A DNA stretch of 16,154 bases from an uncultured Muribaculaceae bacterium (lineage in GTDB: Bacteria; Bacteroidota; Bacteroidia; Bacteroidales; Muribaculaceae): the NCBI GenBank assembly GCA_910577355.1, contig CAJTMY010000044.1, positions 1 to 16,154 of the forward strand, given 5' to 3'. The notes beneath the pieces are model-generated. The model saw only the letters and a list, made by a program, of their open reading frames with translations. It did no database searches and was not told the origin of the DNA. This document shows positions 5,778 to 13,925 of the stretch, piece by piece (position 1 is the stretch's first letter; the number at the start of each line of letters is the position of its first letter). The position numbers and the translations under genes are program-made.

Positions 5778-8678
5778 ATGAGAAAATTCATCACTTGGGC
5801 ATTCATTGCCATAGCGGCGGTCTGCGCTTTTGCTGCCGACAACGACCTGCGCCTCATAGGCCGCGTGAAAGACAACCTGCGCAAGACCGACCTTACGCAG
5901 GCCAAGGTATTGCTTTACGACGCGGAGGGAAACGTACGCGACACTCTCACAGCCAACCAAGGACGTACCTACCGCATGGGGGCGATCGACACCATATCGC
6001 AGTTCGTAATGGCTGTAACACGCGTGGATTCGACTTATGTATTCGATGTGATATGCGACGGCTACAACATGCAGACAGTGACATATACACTCGACAAGAT
6101 AGGACGCCGCGAGAAATACCGCAACATACCCACAATATATCTCGAACGCGCCCCGCAGGTGCTCAACGAGGTAACGGTGACCACCACTAAAATCAAATTC
6201 TACAACAAGGGAGACACAGTGGTGTACAACGCCGACGCCTTCCAACTTGCCGAGGGCTCGATGCTCGATGCCTTGATAGCTCAGCTACCCGGTGTGGAGC
6301 TTAACAACGACGGACAGATAAAGGTGAACGGACAGTTTGTGGAGTCGTTGTTGCTAAACGGCAAGGAATTTCTCGACGGCAACAACAACCTGATGCTCGA
6401 GAACATCGGCGCATATACCGTCAAGAATATCGAGGTATACGAAGGACAGAGCCGCAAGGCCAAGCTCACCGGCGATATCGCCGCCCCCAAGCTGCTCACC
6501 ATGGACGTCAAGCTCAAGAAAGAATATAACATGGGCTGGATAATCAACGGACAGGGAGGCTACGGCACCGGCGACCGGTATATCGCCAAGCTGTTTGCCT
6601 CGTGGTTCAACAGCACTACGCGACTGTCGTTTGTGGGCAACGTAAACAATCTCAACGACAACCGCACACCAGGACGCAACGACACATGGACCCCGGAAAT
6701 GATGCCCAACGGCAAGAAAGAATACCGCATGGCGGGCTTCAACTACAACCACGAAAATCCGGACGGCAATCTGTCGGCCAACGGCAACATACAATTCCGA
6801 CAGACAGTCAACAACGTACTTACAACCACCGCTCGCACCAATTTCCTACCCGGAGGCGACACCTACGACAATTCGTTCAGCGACAGTCACAACCGCGAGA
6901 CATCAGTAAACACCTACCATAGTTTCTACCATACTGTTAAAAACAGCATAAACTACGGCGGCGACATATCCGGTAGCTACGACCACAGCAAGAATTCCGG
7001 ATCGAGCCTCGCCGGGACTTTCGACGAGGAACAGGAAGGCATCACTGCCGAGATTCTCGACGCCATTTACTCAAACGGCACACCCGAGCAGCTCGGCGCC
7101 ATCATCAACCGCTCCAAGACCCGCAGCGACGGATGGCGACGCACCCTGTCGGGCGACATATCCCCATATTTCGGCATCAAGATACCGAAGACATCCGACT
7201 GTGTCATGGCCGGCATATCGGTGAGATACGCCTCAACCAAGGAAGAACTGTGGCGCGACTATGAGATCAACTATGGCCGAAATCCCGTGGCCGCCGACCG
7301 TCGCCGTCAGTATATCGACAACTCTCCCAATCACACCTTCACTATCAACAGCGATATAAGCTATTCGGCACAGCCCGGCGATTTCTATCTAAGTATAGGC
7401 TACGCGCACAGGTTTTCCGATCAGGCCAAGGATTCGTACATGTACGCCCTCGATCGCCTAAACGACATGGGTGTATACGGCGTGGTGCCGGCAGGCTATC
7501 TCAGCGTCCTCGACCCTGCCAACAGCTATACCTCGCGCACCATCGAGAACCGGCATTCAATACGTCCTATGGCGATGTACAACAAAAGCACGTCCGACGG
7601 CTGGCTCACCATACGCCTGCAACCGCGTGTCGACCTCACTCACCGCAACTTCACCTACTGGCGCAACAACCGCCCGTATAAACTTTCTACCGACAACGCC
7701 ACTCTCACCATCAGCAGCATATGGACGGGTATGATCGAATACCAGTTCAACAAATCAGGCGAAGGCCGCGGTCAGCGTTACCGCAACTCCGTGCGATACA
7801 GCTACCGCATCGAGCCGAAACTTCCCGACCTCGCCGACATGGTGGATGTGGTGAACGACGCCGACCCGCTCAACATATATCTCGGCAATCCAGATCTGAA
7901 GGTACAGACCCGTCACAACCATCTCGTGCGGTGGAGCTACACCCCGGCATCGCACACATTCAACAACATTCTGTATCTGGGATACATACACACCAATGGC
8001 GAGCTTACCCGCGGCTACACCTACGACACATCGACCGGCGTACGCTACAACCGCATGTACAACGTGAGCGGCAACAACCGCGCGGCTGTTACCAACGAGC
8101 TCAGCTGGCAGTTCGGCGGCAAAAAACAGTTCACGCTCAGCTCGTCGACCGATGCCGTACTGTCGCACAACAACGACATGATAGGCGTGGACAAGCAGGA
8201 GCCCGAGCACACCAAGGTGAAAACGTCTACAATAACGCAGAACCTCAAGATGTCGTGGCAGATAGGCAATCAGATGCTCCAACTCCGCGGCGACTTCACA
8301 AACCGCCACACCACATCTTCACGGACAGGTTTCAACACTCTCGACGCAAGGCATTTCAACTACGGCATAACGGGCATATTCAAGCTGCCTGCCGGCTTCG
8401 GTATCAGCACCGACTTCACATGCTACACCCGCCGAGGATATGGAGTCGATTATCTCGACACCACCGACCCGATTTGGAACGCGCGCGTGTCGTACTGTCC
8501 TCCGCGCAACAGCCGATGGGTGTTCATGGTCGACGGCTTCGACCTGCTGCACAAGCTGTCGAATGTCAACTATGCTGTCACCGCAAGCGGCCGCACCGTA
8601 TCGTATACCAATACACTGCCGCGCTATGTGCTCTTCTCGCTGCAATACCGCCTCAACCTCCAGCCCAAGAAGAAATAA
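5778..8678 (+). CDS. outer-membrane beta-barrel protein with CarboxypepD-like and plug domains
   Basis: This is a 966-residue outer-membrane protein of the TonB-receptor-like barrel class common in Bacteroidetes. Residues 1-20 form a signal peptide (hydrophobic FITWAFIAIAAVCAFA). Residues 24-125 look like a CarboxypepD_reg-type beta-sandwich. From residue 128 (LNEVTVTTTKI) to about 245 runs a plug-like region with DALIAQLPGVELNNDGQIKVNG, and the rest is a barrel rich in alternating aromatic/polar strands ending in LFSLQYRLNLQPKKK. I see no SusD partner gene and no clear TonB box, so active import is not assured; a structural or export role is possible. The ligand is unknown. The gene stands alone with its own promoter, a candidate repressor site, and a bidirectional terminator after it. 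The C-terminus has a basic tail after the final strand instead of ending on an aromatic residue. Confidence 0.85.
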   Translation: MRKFITWAFIAIAAVCAFAADNDLRLIGRVKDNLRKTDLTQAKVLLYDAEGNVRDTLTANQGRTYRMGAIDTISQFVMAVTRVDSTYVFDVICDGYNMQTVTYTLDKIGRREKYRNIPTIYLERAPQVLNEVTVTTTKIKFYNKGDTVVYNADAFQLAEGSMLDALIAQLPGVELNNDGQIKVNGQFVESLLLNGKEFLDGNNNLMLENIGAYTVKNIEVYEGQSRKAKLTGDIAAPKLLTMDVKLKKEYNMGWIINGQGGYGTGDRYIAKLFASWFNSTTRLSFVGNVNNLNDNRTPGRNDTWTPEMMPNGKKEYRMAGFNYNHENPDGNLSANGNIQFRQTVNNVLTTTARTNFLPGGDTYDNSFSDSHNRETSVNTYHSFYHTVKNSINYGGDISGSYDHSKNSGSSLAGTFDEEQEGITAEILDAIYSNGTPEQLGAIINRSKTRSDGWRRTLSGDISPYFGIKIPKTSDCVMAGISVRYASTKEELWRDYEINYGRNPVAADRRRQYIDNSPNHTFTINSDISYSAQPGDFYLSIGYAHRFSDQAKDSYMYALDRLNDMGVYGVVPAGYLSVLDPANSYTSRTIENRHSIRPMAMYNKSTSDGWLTIRLQPRVDLTHRNFTYWRNNRPYKLSTDNATLTISSIWTGMIEYQFNKSGEGRGQRYRNSVRYSYRIEPKLPDLADMVDVVNDADPLNIYLGNPDLKVQTRHNHLVRWSYTPASHTFNNILYLGYIHTNGELTRGYTYDTSTGVRYNRMYNVSGNNRAAVTNELSWQFGGKKQFTLSSSTDAVLSHNNDMIGVDKQEPEHTKVKTSTITQNLKMSWQIGNQMLQLRGDFTNRHTTSSRTGFNTLDARHFNYGITGIFKLPAGFGISTDFTCYTRRGYGVDYLDTTDPIWNARVSYCPPRNSRWVFMVDGFDLLHKLSNVNYAVTASGRTVSYTNTLPRYVLFSLQYRLNLQPKKK

Positions 8679-8719
8679 CTTCAAGGTTATAAGGTTATGA
8701 GTTTATATGGTTAATCCAT

Positions 8720-8768
8720 GATAAAAAGACGGGAGCGATGCCACGCGGTACCGCTCCCGTCTTTTATC
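8720..8768. terminator. bidirectional Rho-independent terminator between convergent genes
   Basis: A perfect 10-base stem, GACGGGAGCG (8728-8737) with CGCTCCCGTC (8752-8761), encloses a 14-base loop and is flanked by an A-run on the left and a T-run on the right. It can stop both the barrel gene (plus) and prfB (minus, stop at 8789). Confidence 0.9.
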
Positions 8769-8788
8769 ATTTATATATGTCCGGAAAT

Positions 8789-9911
8789 CTACTCGGTTTC
8801 TTCCTTGCCTGCGAATTCCATAAGGTAGGCTTTGATGAAACCGTCTATGTCGCCGTCCATCACTCCGCCCACGTCGGATGTCTGGAATCCTGTACGGTGA
8901 TCCTTCACACGGCGGTCGTCGAACACGTAGGAGCGTATCTGCGAGCCCCACTCTATCTTGAGCTTTCCGGCCTCCACCTTGGCCTGCTCGGCAAGGCGGT
9001 GCTGCAGTTCCTTGTCGTATAGGATAGAACGCAGTTGGCGTAGGGCGTTTTCCTTGTTTTTGGGTTGGTCGCGTGTTTCTGTGTTCTCGATTAGGATCTC
9101 CTCTTTCTCGCCCGTATACGGATCGGTGAACTGATAGCGCAGACGCACGCCCGACTCCACCTTGTTCACGTTCTGGCCGCCGGCACCGCCCGAGCGGAAT
9201 GTATCCCACGACAGCAATGCCGGTTCCACCTTCACCTCTATGGTATCGTCGACAAGCGGTGTGACGAATACAGATGCAAAGGATGTCATACGCTTGCCCT
9301 GAGCATTGTAGGGCGACACACGCACCAGGCGGTGCACGCCGTTCTCGCTCTTGAGGTATCCATATGCGAAATCGCCTTCCACATTGATGGTGCACGACTT
9401 TATGCCGGCCTCATCACCGTCGAGCAGGTTGGAGATTGACGTCTTGTATCCGCGGCGCTCACACCAACGCATGTACATGCGCATCAGCATCGATGCCCAA
9501 TCCTGAGCCTCGGTGCCGCCGGCACCCGAGTTGATCTTGAGCACCACGCCAAGCTTGTCCTCCTCGCGGCGGAGCATATTGCGGAGTTCGAGAGCCTCGA
9601 TCTTCTCTATCGCCGTGCTATACAGCCGGTCGACATCTTCCTCCTCCACCAGACCTTCCTTCACAAAGTCGAAGGCCAGCGAAAGCTCCTCGCATACGTC
9701 CTCGATCTCCTTGTAACCGTCGATCCAGGCCTGTATGTCCTTGATTTTTTTCATCTGCTTCTGTGCCTCCTCGGGATGCTCCCAGAAGTCGGGCACATGT
9801 GTGCGCAGTTCTTCTTCCTCGACTTCTATTTTCTTGCTGTCGATGTCAAAGATACCTCCTCAGCGCCAGCTTGCGCTCAAAAGTCTCTTTTAATTGTTCC
9901 TGAGTAATCAT
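8789..9911 (-). CDS. prfB: peptide chain release factor 2, with programmed +1 frameshift
   Basis: RF2 releases nascent chains at UGA and UAA. The first frame starts at ATG 9911 and encodes 21 residues ending LALRRYL before an in-frame TGA (9848-9846). Skipping the T at 9848 joins it to DIDSKKIEVEEEELRT and the main frame, giving 373 residues, the family's normal size. The slip site AGGAGG-TAT-CTT-TGA-C has the Shine-Dalgarno-like booster and the CTT-TGA-C shift codons of classical prfB autoregulation: low RF2 slows decoding of TGA and favours the shift. In the joined numbering the catalytic GGQ is at 244-246; the stop-recognition loop reads SPY (199-201) where many RF2s have SPF. The gene follows a TSCPD-domain gene by 15 bases and ends at a bidirectional terminator. 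Confidence 0.96.
9845..9860 (-). promoter_or_regulatory. prfB: RF2 programmed frameshift site
   Basis: Reading 5'-3' on the minus strand, AGGAGGTATCTTTGAC combines a perfect anti-Shine-Dalgarno complement three bases before CTT, the slippery CTT, the stop TGA and the following C. Without a +1 shift the product is a 21-residue peptide; with it the frame continues into RF2. Confidence 0.95.
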
Positions 9912-9926
9912 GATTATCTATTTGTA

Positions 9927-10175
9927 TTATTTGGTATTCTGTTCAATGGCGATTGCTATCTGGTCGGGACACGATGTGGGCTTGTTGCCGCAGCGTATGC
10001 CACGCAGTGTGCGGGCCACCTCGTCGGCACGACGGCCGCAGCACAGAGCGGCCACGCCCTGCAGGTTGCCGTGACAACCGCCGGTGACGCGCATGTCCAC
10101 GACGATGCCGACATCGTCGATCTCGATTTCGATAAGGCGGCTGCATGTGCCGGAGGGGGTATATGTTATTTTCAT
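9927..10175 (-). CDS. small cysteine-rich TSCPD-domain protein
   Basis: This 82-residue protein consists of little more than a TSCPD domain, named for the motif seen here as PTSCPDQIA near the end. The domain also forms the C-terminal part of B12-dependent ribonucleotide reductases; the free-standing version has no established function. Cysteines occur in SGTCSR, TGGCHGN, LCCGRR, IRCGN and TSCPD, spaced as if to bind metal or form a redox centre. I chose the ATG at 10175 (MKITYTPSGTC) because the frame upstream is unlike the family and AAAGGA lies just before it; the frame is open to 10205. The gene lies between a tRNA-Leu with its terminator and prfB, with no promoter of its own visible, so it may depend on read-through from the tRNA. 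Confidence 0.85.
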   Translation of the reverse strand: MKITYTPSGTCSRLIEIEIDDVGIVVDMRVTGGCHGNLQGVAALCCGRRADEVARTLRGIRCGNKPTSCPDQIAIAIEQNTK

Positions 10176-10189
10176 AATCCTTTGAATTA

Positions 10190-10233
10190 CAAAAGAAATC
10201 CCCAATCAGAGGGAGGGTATCCGCTAATCGGGG
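10190..10233 (-). terminator. likely terminator after tRNA-Leu
   Basis: On the minus strand CCCCGATTAG (10233-10224) pairs with CTGATTGGGG (10209-10200), ten pairs including two G-U, around a 14-base loop, followed by ATTTCTTTT. It begins nine bases after the tRNA. It would attenuate expression of the TSCPD and prfB genes downstream unless they have another promoter. Confidence 0.65.
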
Positions 10234-10241
10234 AATGTCGG

Positions 10242-10325
10242 TGCTCGAAGTGGGACTCGAACCCACACGGTCGCAATGACCAAGGGATTTTAAGTCCCTC
10301 GTGGCTACCATTACACCATTCGAGC
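10242..10325 (-). tRNA. tRNA-Leu(TAA)
   Basis: An 84-base class-II tRNA on the minus strand. The acceptor arms GCTCGAA and TTCGAGC pair fully, with discriminator A at 10242. The anticodon arm is AGGGA-CTTAAAA-TCCCT with anticodon TAA at 10292-10290, reading UUA. The long variable arm (TTGGTCATTGCGACC) and the T-arm GTGGGTTCGAGTCCCAC confirm a leucine tRNA. The CCA end is not encoded (CCG follows). The A36-A37-A38 run is the recognition pattern for the i6A/ms2i6A pathway that includes MiaB. Confidence 0.95.
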
Positions 10326-10342
10326 CGGCCGGTTTTCGGGTG

Positions 10343-10374
10343 CAAAGGTAGATAAATTTCGGCATAATTGCAAA
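10343..10374 (-). promoter_or_regulatory. promoter of tRNA-Leu
   Basis: On the minus strand TTTG (10374-10371), 20 bases, TACCTTTG (10350-10343): a full consensus match 18 bases before the tRNA 5' end. Confidence 0.8.
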
Positions 10375-10389
10375 GAAAGCCCGCAAAAC

Positions 10390-10422
10390 TTGATTCAAGG
10401 GCAAAAATTATTAGTAATTTTG
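10390..10422 (+). promoter_or_regulatory. promoter of tsaB
   Basis: TAATTTTG (10415-10422) matches TAnnTTTG, with a TTG (10390-10392) 22 bases upstream as a weak -33. The ATG is at 10439, so the leader should be only about ten bases. The segment 10418-10440 closely copies the miaB promoter-leader segment. Confidence 0.65.
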
Positions 10423-10438
10423 CACAAAATTAGATATA

Positions 10439-11134
10439 ATGGCTGTAATACTGAATATAGACACCACAACCGCCGTATGCTCGGCAGCCCTCACTGCCGA
10501 GGGTATGATATTGAGCCATGCCGAAGAGTTCGAGGGGCGCAACCACGCCGCGATGCTCAGCGGATTCATCAAGAAATGCCTCGACTTCGCCGCCGAGAAG
10601 GAGCTTAAACTCGATGCTGTGGCCATAAGTCTCGGGCCTGGAAGCTACACTGGTCTGCGCATTGGACTCAGCGAGGCCAAGGGACTGGCATTTGCATTGT
10701 CGATACCGCTCATAGGCATAAATACTCTTGAACTGATGGCCACGCGCGTCATGTTCTCGACTGACGATGTCGATCCCGACTCGATTCTCGTCCCTATGAT
10801 CGATGCCCGGCGCATGGAGGTTTTCACCGCGGCCTACGACTTCGGCCTCGCTGAGCTTCACAATCCCGGGCCAATGATTCTCGATGCCGATTCGTATTCC
10901 GATCTTATATACACCGGTCGACCGCTACTTATATTCGGCGACGGCTCGGCAAAGGCTGCCGAGGTGATGACGGCGCCCAATGTAGTGCATGTGCCCGATG
11001 TGGTGCCGTTGGCCGTGGATATGGTGGCGCTGTCGGAGCGCGCATTCCACCGCCGCGACTTCCTCGATCTGGCATATTCCACGCCGCTATACCTCAAGGA
11101 ATTTCAGGCCACGAAGCCAAAGAGCAGGCTATAA
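10439..11134 (+). CDS. tsaB: tRNA threonylcarbamoyladenosine synthesis protein TsaB
   Basis: TsaB is the inactive ASKHA-fold partner that binds TsaD and helps attach threonylcarbamoyl to A37 of ANN-decoding tRNAs. The 231-residue length is typical. The N-terminus ILNIDTTTAVCSAAL is the family's first strand pair, and LGPGSYTGLRIGLSEAKGLA (from residue 65) is the diagnostic TsaB motif. The start ATG at 10439 leads directly into the conserved strand. It is divergent from the tRNA-Leu gene and is the last core-type gene before the AT-rich accessory block. Its 3' end (SRL stop) is not followed by a clear terminator. Confidence 0.95.
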   Translation: MAVILNIDTTTAVCSAALTAEGMILSHAEEFEGRNHAAMLSGFIKKCLDFAAEKELKLDAVAISLGPGSYTGLRIGLSEAKGLAFALSIPLIGINTLELMATRVMFSTDDVDPDSILVPMIDARRMEVFTAAYDFGLAELHNPGPMILDADSYSDLIYTGRPLLIFGDGSAKAAEVMTAPNVVHVPDVVPLAVDMVALSERAFHRRDFLDLAYSTPLYLKEFQATKPKSRL

Positions 11135-11285
11135 GACTGCGTTATCCGGACTAAATTAGTTTATATTATATTTGCCACCATAGGCCAATAAAATCCGGGC
11201 TGACGATGATGGAGCGTAGCTGTAACTACGTGCCTGAAGAGGATTAATGGAGTTTTGCAGTCAAATATGTATTAGCACTCATATT
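11135..11285. other. intergenic region between convergent tsaB and the accessory operon
   Basis: This stretch marks the change from GC-rich core genes to AT-rich DNA. It holds a TAnnTTTG-like box (TATATTTG, 11167-11174, plus), a short CGTAG/CTACG hairpin near 11215-11230, and a 13-codon open frame (MMERSCNYVPEED) that I do not call a gene. No convincing terminator for either convergent gene is visible. Confidence 0.4.
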
Positions 11286-13919
11286 TTATAGAAGTTTCAA
11301 TCTCATCGTAATCATAATATTCCGTTCGCGTAGACTGTATGTACTGGTGTAGATATCCATTGCGGTATAGCTCACTTTTGTAAATGATTTGAAGTTAAAA
11401 ATATTGTTAACAGCCAAATTCCATTCAAATCTTCCTTGCCGATAAGTTATTTTTGAATCTCCAAACCATACGTGCTTGCTGCCGGAAGTCAGATTCGTAT
11501 AGTTGTTTTCTGCTGAAACATTAAATATCAGATTCTTGAGGGGATAGAAGTTAATATCGGCTCTGCCGGTCCAAGTACGTACCCATGGCGAACCGACTTC
11601 CATTCCTTCCGTTTCGCTTCTATTCTCGCCGTAAGCAAACGCAAGAGCTGCGCCCATCCAACGTGCAGGCGTAGTTGAAATTAATATGCTGCCACTCCAT
11701 GATTTTGTGCTGAAAGCAAACAGCGACTCATCAATCAACGAATTGCCTTTGTATAGAGACACGCTCGCTCCAATCTTTACGGTCGTACTCCAGAAGCCAA
11801 GTCCTTTGTTTAAGTTAACGCTGGCGGAGTATTGGTTTGAAGTGTTTCGCAATGGTAGAGTTACACTCACTGTGGACAAGCCGTCATACTCGTAGCCTGT
11901 TATATTGTTATGCTTAAACTGATTCCAAGATAAGCTTGCATTGCCAAAAATCTGTCTGAATGGATTGGAAAAATAGTAAGCTAATGATGTTAGCCACGTT
12001 TCATCTTTCATTGTACGCTCAATCTCCGATCGTCGGAACGACAGGTAGTCAGTCATTACAATCCCTCTTGCCGCTCGTTGAGAATTATCTCTCATTCGGT
12101 TATAATTCACGTCTAATGCCAACCAGTTGCGTCCCATTTTATAGGTCAGATGCATCTGAGGCATTAAAATGATATAATTCCAATTAGAGGCTCTGGATTT
12201 GTCTATCCTGTCGTCAAGCCACTGCAAGTTATAAGAAGCCGACAAATTTAACTCTGCATAAAAATTTCCTATTGGATAGGATACTTTTGGTTGAATACCG
12301 ATATTGAACTTTCCGAATAAAAAATCATTTTGCGTCAAGTCTTTGTCGATCAGTTGCATTCCGTCAAATTCAGACCTCACGTTTTCTATATTGAACCCCG
12401 TGAAGATGCCTGTATACAGTCTTACTTTATTAATCAGTAAGCTCCTTGAAGTGAACAGATTTGCCAACACTGCATCAGTAATATAGTTCTGAATAAGATT
12501 ATCACTCTGGGGCATATCATTGATATCTCCTGCCACTGATAGTGATTGGGGTTTGTGATTCCAGCCTGTAGACAAATACATTTCCCAAGAGTGCTTCCCA
12601 TTATTCTTAATAAAGCTAAGCCGGTCGGTTATTTCAATGCTCGGATTATCAAGATGCTGGTCAACTATTGTTGCCCCGGATGTAAAATTACTGGTTGTTA
12701 TTGCGGTACCATCGTCATGGTTCCAGTTCGCTTTAATATTTAACGAATTATCCAGGTATAAATTTTTATCATTCCTCTTAAAAGTCGTTGCTGCAGATAA
12801 CGAATTGATGTAGTTACAAGCATTCAACTCCCTATATATACTTCGATAATTTCCGGAAACCGGTTCAAACTGCCGAGATATTGCTTCTCCGGATTTACGA
12901 AGCAGGTCATTATAATACCCTAAATTTAACGTTAAAGTTGTAAGTGAATCAGCTTTAAATAGCTGATTTATACTTATAGTGTTTGATCTATTGTCAATAT
13001 AGCGCCTGGGGGCTATTCCGGGATTGGGAGGAGTGGTAACAGAAAGTGGTGCTTTATTGATGAATGCCGGTTGATTATCATCTGTCATTGACTTGAGCTC
13101 GGTATTGACATCAACACCACTATTATTTCCCTTGTAAGTAGTTATGTTCTGCACTTTCTTTCCGAAAAACATAGCTACAAGCTCAGCAGCCCATAATGCA
13201 GGCTTATATCCGGCTCCACCCATCGCTGAGACTGTCCATGTGCCTTTCGCGGATGATTTCAACTTAAGATTTATGGTTATGTCTTCGGAAGGAGTTATAT
13301 CTTTCAAGGCCCTTATCGGCTGATGATTCTGATAGACTTGAACCGAGGCCACATCATTGGCCGATACATTGTTTGTTGCTATCCCATACCTTCCTTGCAG
13401 AAGATCCATGTCTTCCACGTAGAAATTTTTCACATCCTGGCCGTTGAAACTGATACGCCCGGATTCACTGACTTCCAATCCGGGCATCTTTTTTATTACA
13501 TCACCGATAACACGGTCAGACTTGTCTTGGTAAGAGCCAACATTAAAACTTAGAGTGTCTCCTCGTTCAGTAATCTTGTCGGCAACTACAACAAATTCTT
13601 TCAGCACATTCCCGCCCTGTAAAACTAAATCAACACGGCTTGAAGCTGCTGAAAGATTCTTTTTAAGAGTTGTATATCCTAACATTGAAGCTCTAATCGT
13701 GATGCTATCAGATGTTGAGCTAAACTCCAGGGCATACTCCCCGGTTTCTTCTGCCAAAGTATGCGCCACAATCTTACCCTCATCCACAACGATAACCATT
13801 GCCTCGAGTGCTTGACCGGATGTGTCAGTTACCTTTCCGGACAACTTGATTTGCGCACCAACCGCCTGTGCACAGATCAAAAACATCAAGGTCAATATAA
13901 CAGATATGTGTTTCATCAA
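11286..13919 (-). CDS. TonB-receptor-like outer-membrane protein partnered with GLPGLI protein
   Basis: An 877-residue outer-membrane protein. Residues 1-22 form a signal peptide (ISVILTLMFLICAQAVGA), 25-100 a CarboxypepD_reg-like beta-sandwich (LSGKVTDTSGQALEAMVIVV), about 105-215 a plug-like domain (DVIKKMPGLEVSESGRISFNG), and the remainder a barrel ending in NIMITMRLKLL. No SusD-like partner and no clear TonB box are visible. Its start is six bases after the stop of the GLPGLI gene, so the two are one operon; this pairing is common in Bacteroidetes and suggests joint handling of a peptide or protein at the outer membrane, which is inference. Codon use and base composition are markedly more AT-rich than the flanking core genes, a sign of separate origin. 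MMK offers two adjacent starts; I used the first. Confidence 0.87.
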   Translation of the reverse strand: MMKHISVILTLMFLICAQAVGAQIKLSGKVTDTSGQALEAMVIVVDEGKIVAHTLAEETGEYALEFSSTSDSITIRASMLGYTTLKKNLSAASSRVDLVLQGGNVLKEFVVVADKITERGDTLSFNVGSYQDKSDRVIGDVIKKMPGLEVSESGRISFNGQDVKNFYVEDMDLLQGRYGIATNNVSANDVASVQVYQNHQPIRALKDITPSEDITINLKLKSSAKGTWTVSAMGGAGYKPALWAAELVAMFFGKKVQNITTYKGNNSGVDVNTELKSMTDDNQPAFINKAPLSVTTPPNPGIAPRRYIDNRSNTISINQLFKADSLTTLTLNLGYYNDLLRKSGEAISRQFEPVSGNYRSIYRELNACNYINSLSAATTFKRNDKNLYLDNSLNIKANWNHDDGTAITTSNFTSGATIVDQHLDNPSIEITDRLSFIKNNGKHSWEMYLSTGWNHKPQSLSVAGDINDMPQSDNLIQNYITDAVLANLFTSRSLLINKVRLYTGIFTGFNIENVRSEFDGMQLIDKDLTQNDFLFGKFNIGIQPKVSYPIGNFYAELNLSASYNLQWLDDRIDKSRASNWNYIILMPQMHLTYKMGRNWLALDVNYNRMRDNSQRAARGIVMTDYLSFRRSEIERTMKDETWLTSLAYYFSNPFRQIFGNASLSWNQFKHNNITGYEYDGLSTVSVTLPLRNTSNQYSASVNLNKGLGFWSTTVKIGASVSLYKGNSLIDESLFAFSTKSWSGSILISTTPARWMGAALAFAYGENRSETEGMEVGSPWVRTWTGRADINFYPLKNLIFNVSAENNYTNLTSGSKHVWFGDSKITYRQGRFEWNLAVNNIFNFKSFTKVSYTAMDIYTSTYSLRERNIMITMRLKLL

Positions 13920-13925
13920 AAGATG

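Noticed and set aside
8683..8698. Tandem 8-base repeat AAGGTTAT twice after the barrel gene
   Set aside because: Only two copies, in untranslated sequence, with no functional context.
9905..9916. 12-base palindrome TAATCATGATTA at the prfB start codon
   Set aside because: Short AT-rich palindromes around CATG starts are frequent by chance, and no second site supports an operator.
11202..11247. 13-codon frame MMERSCNYVPEED as a peptide gene
   Set aside because: Too short, without conserved features or a start signal; chance is sufficient.
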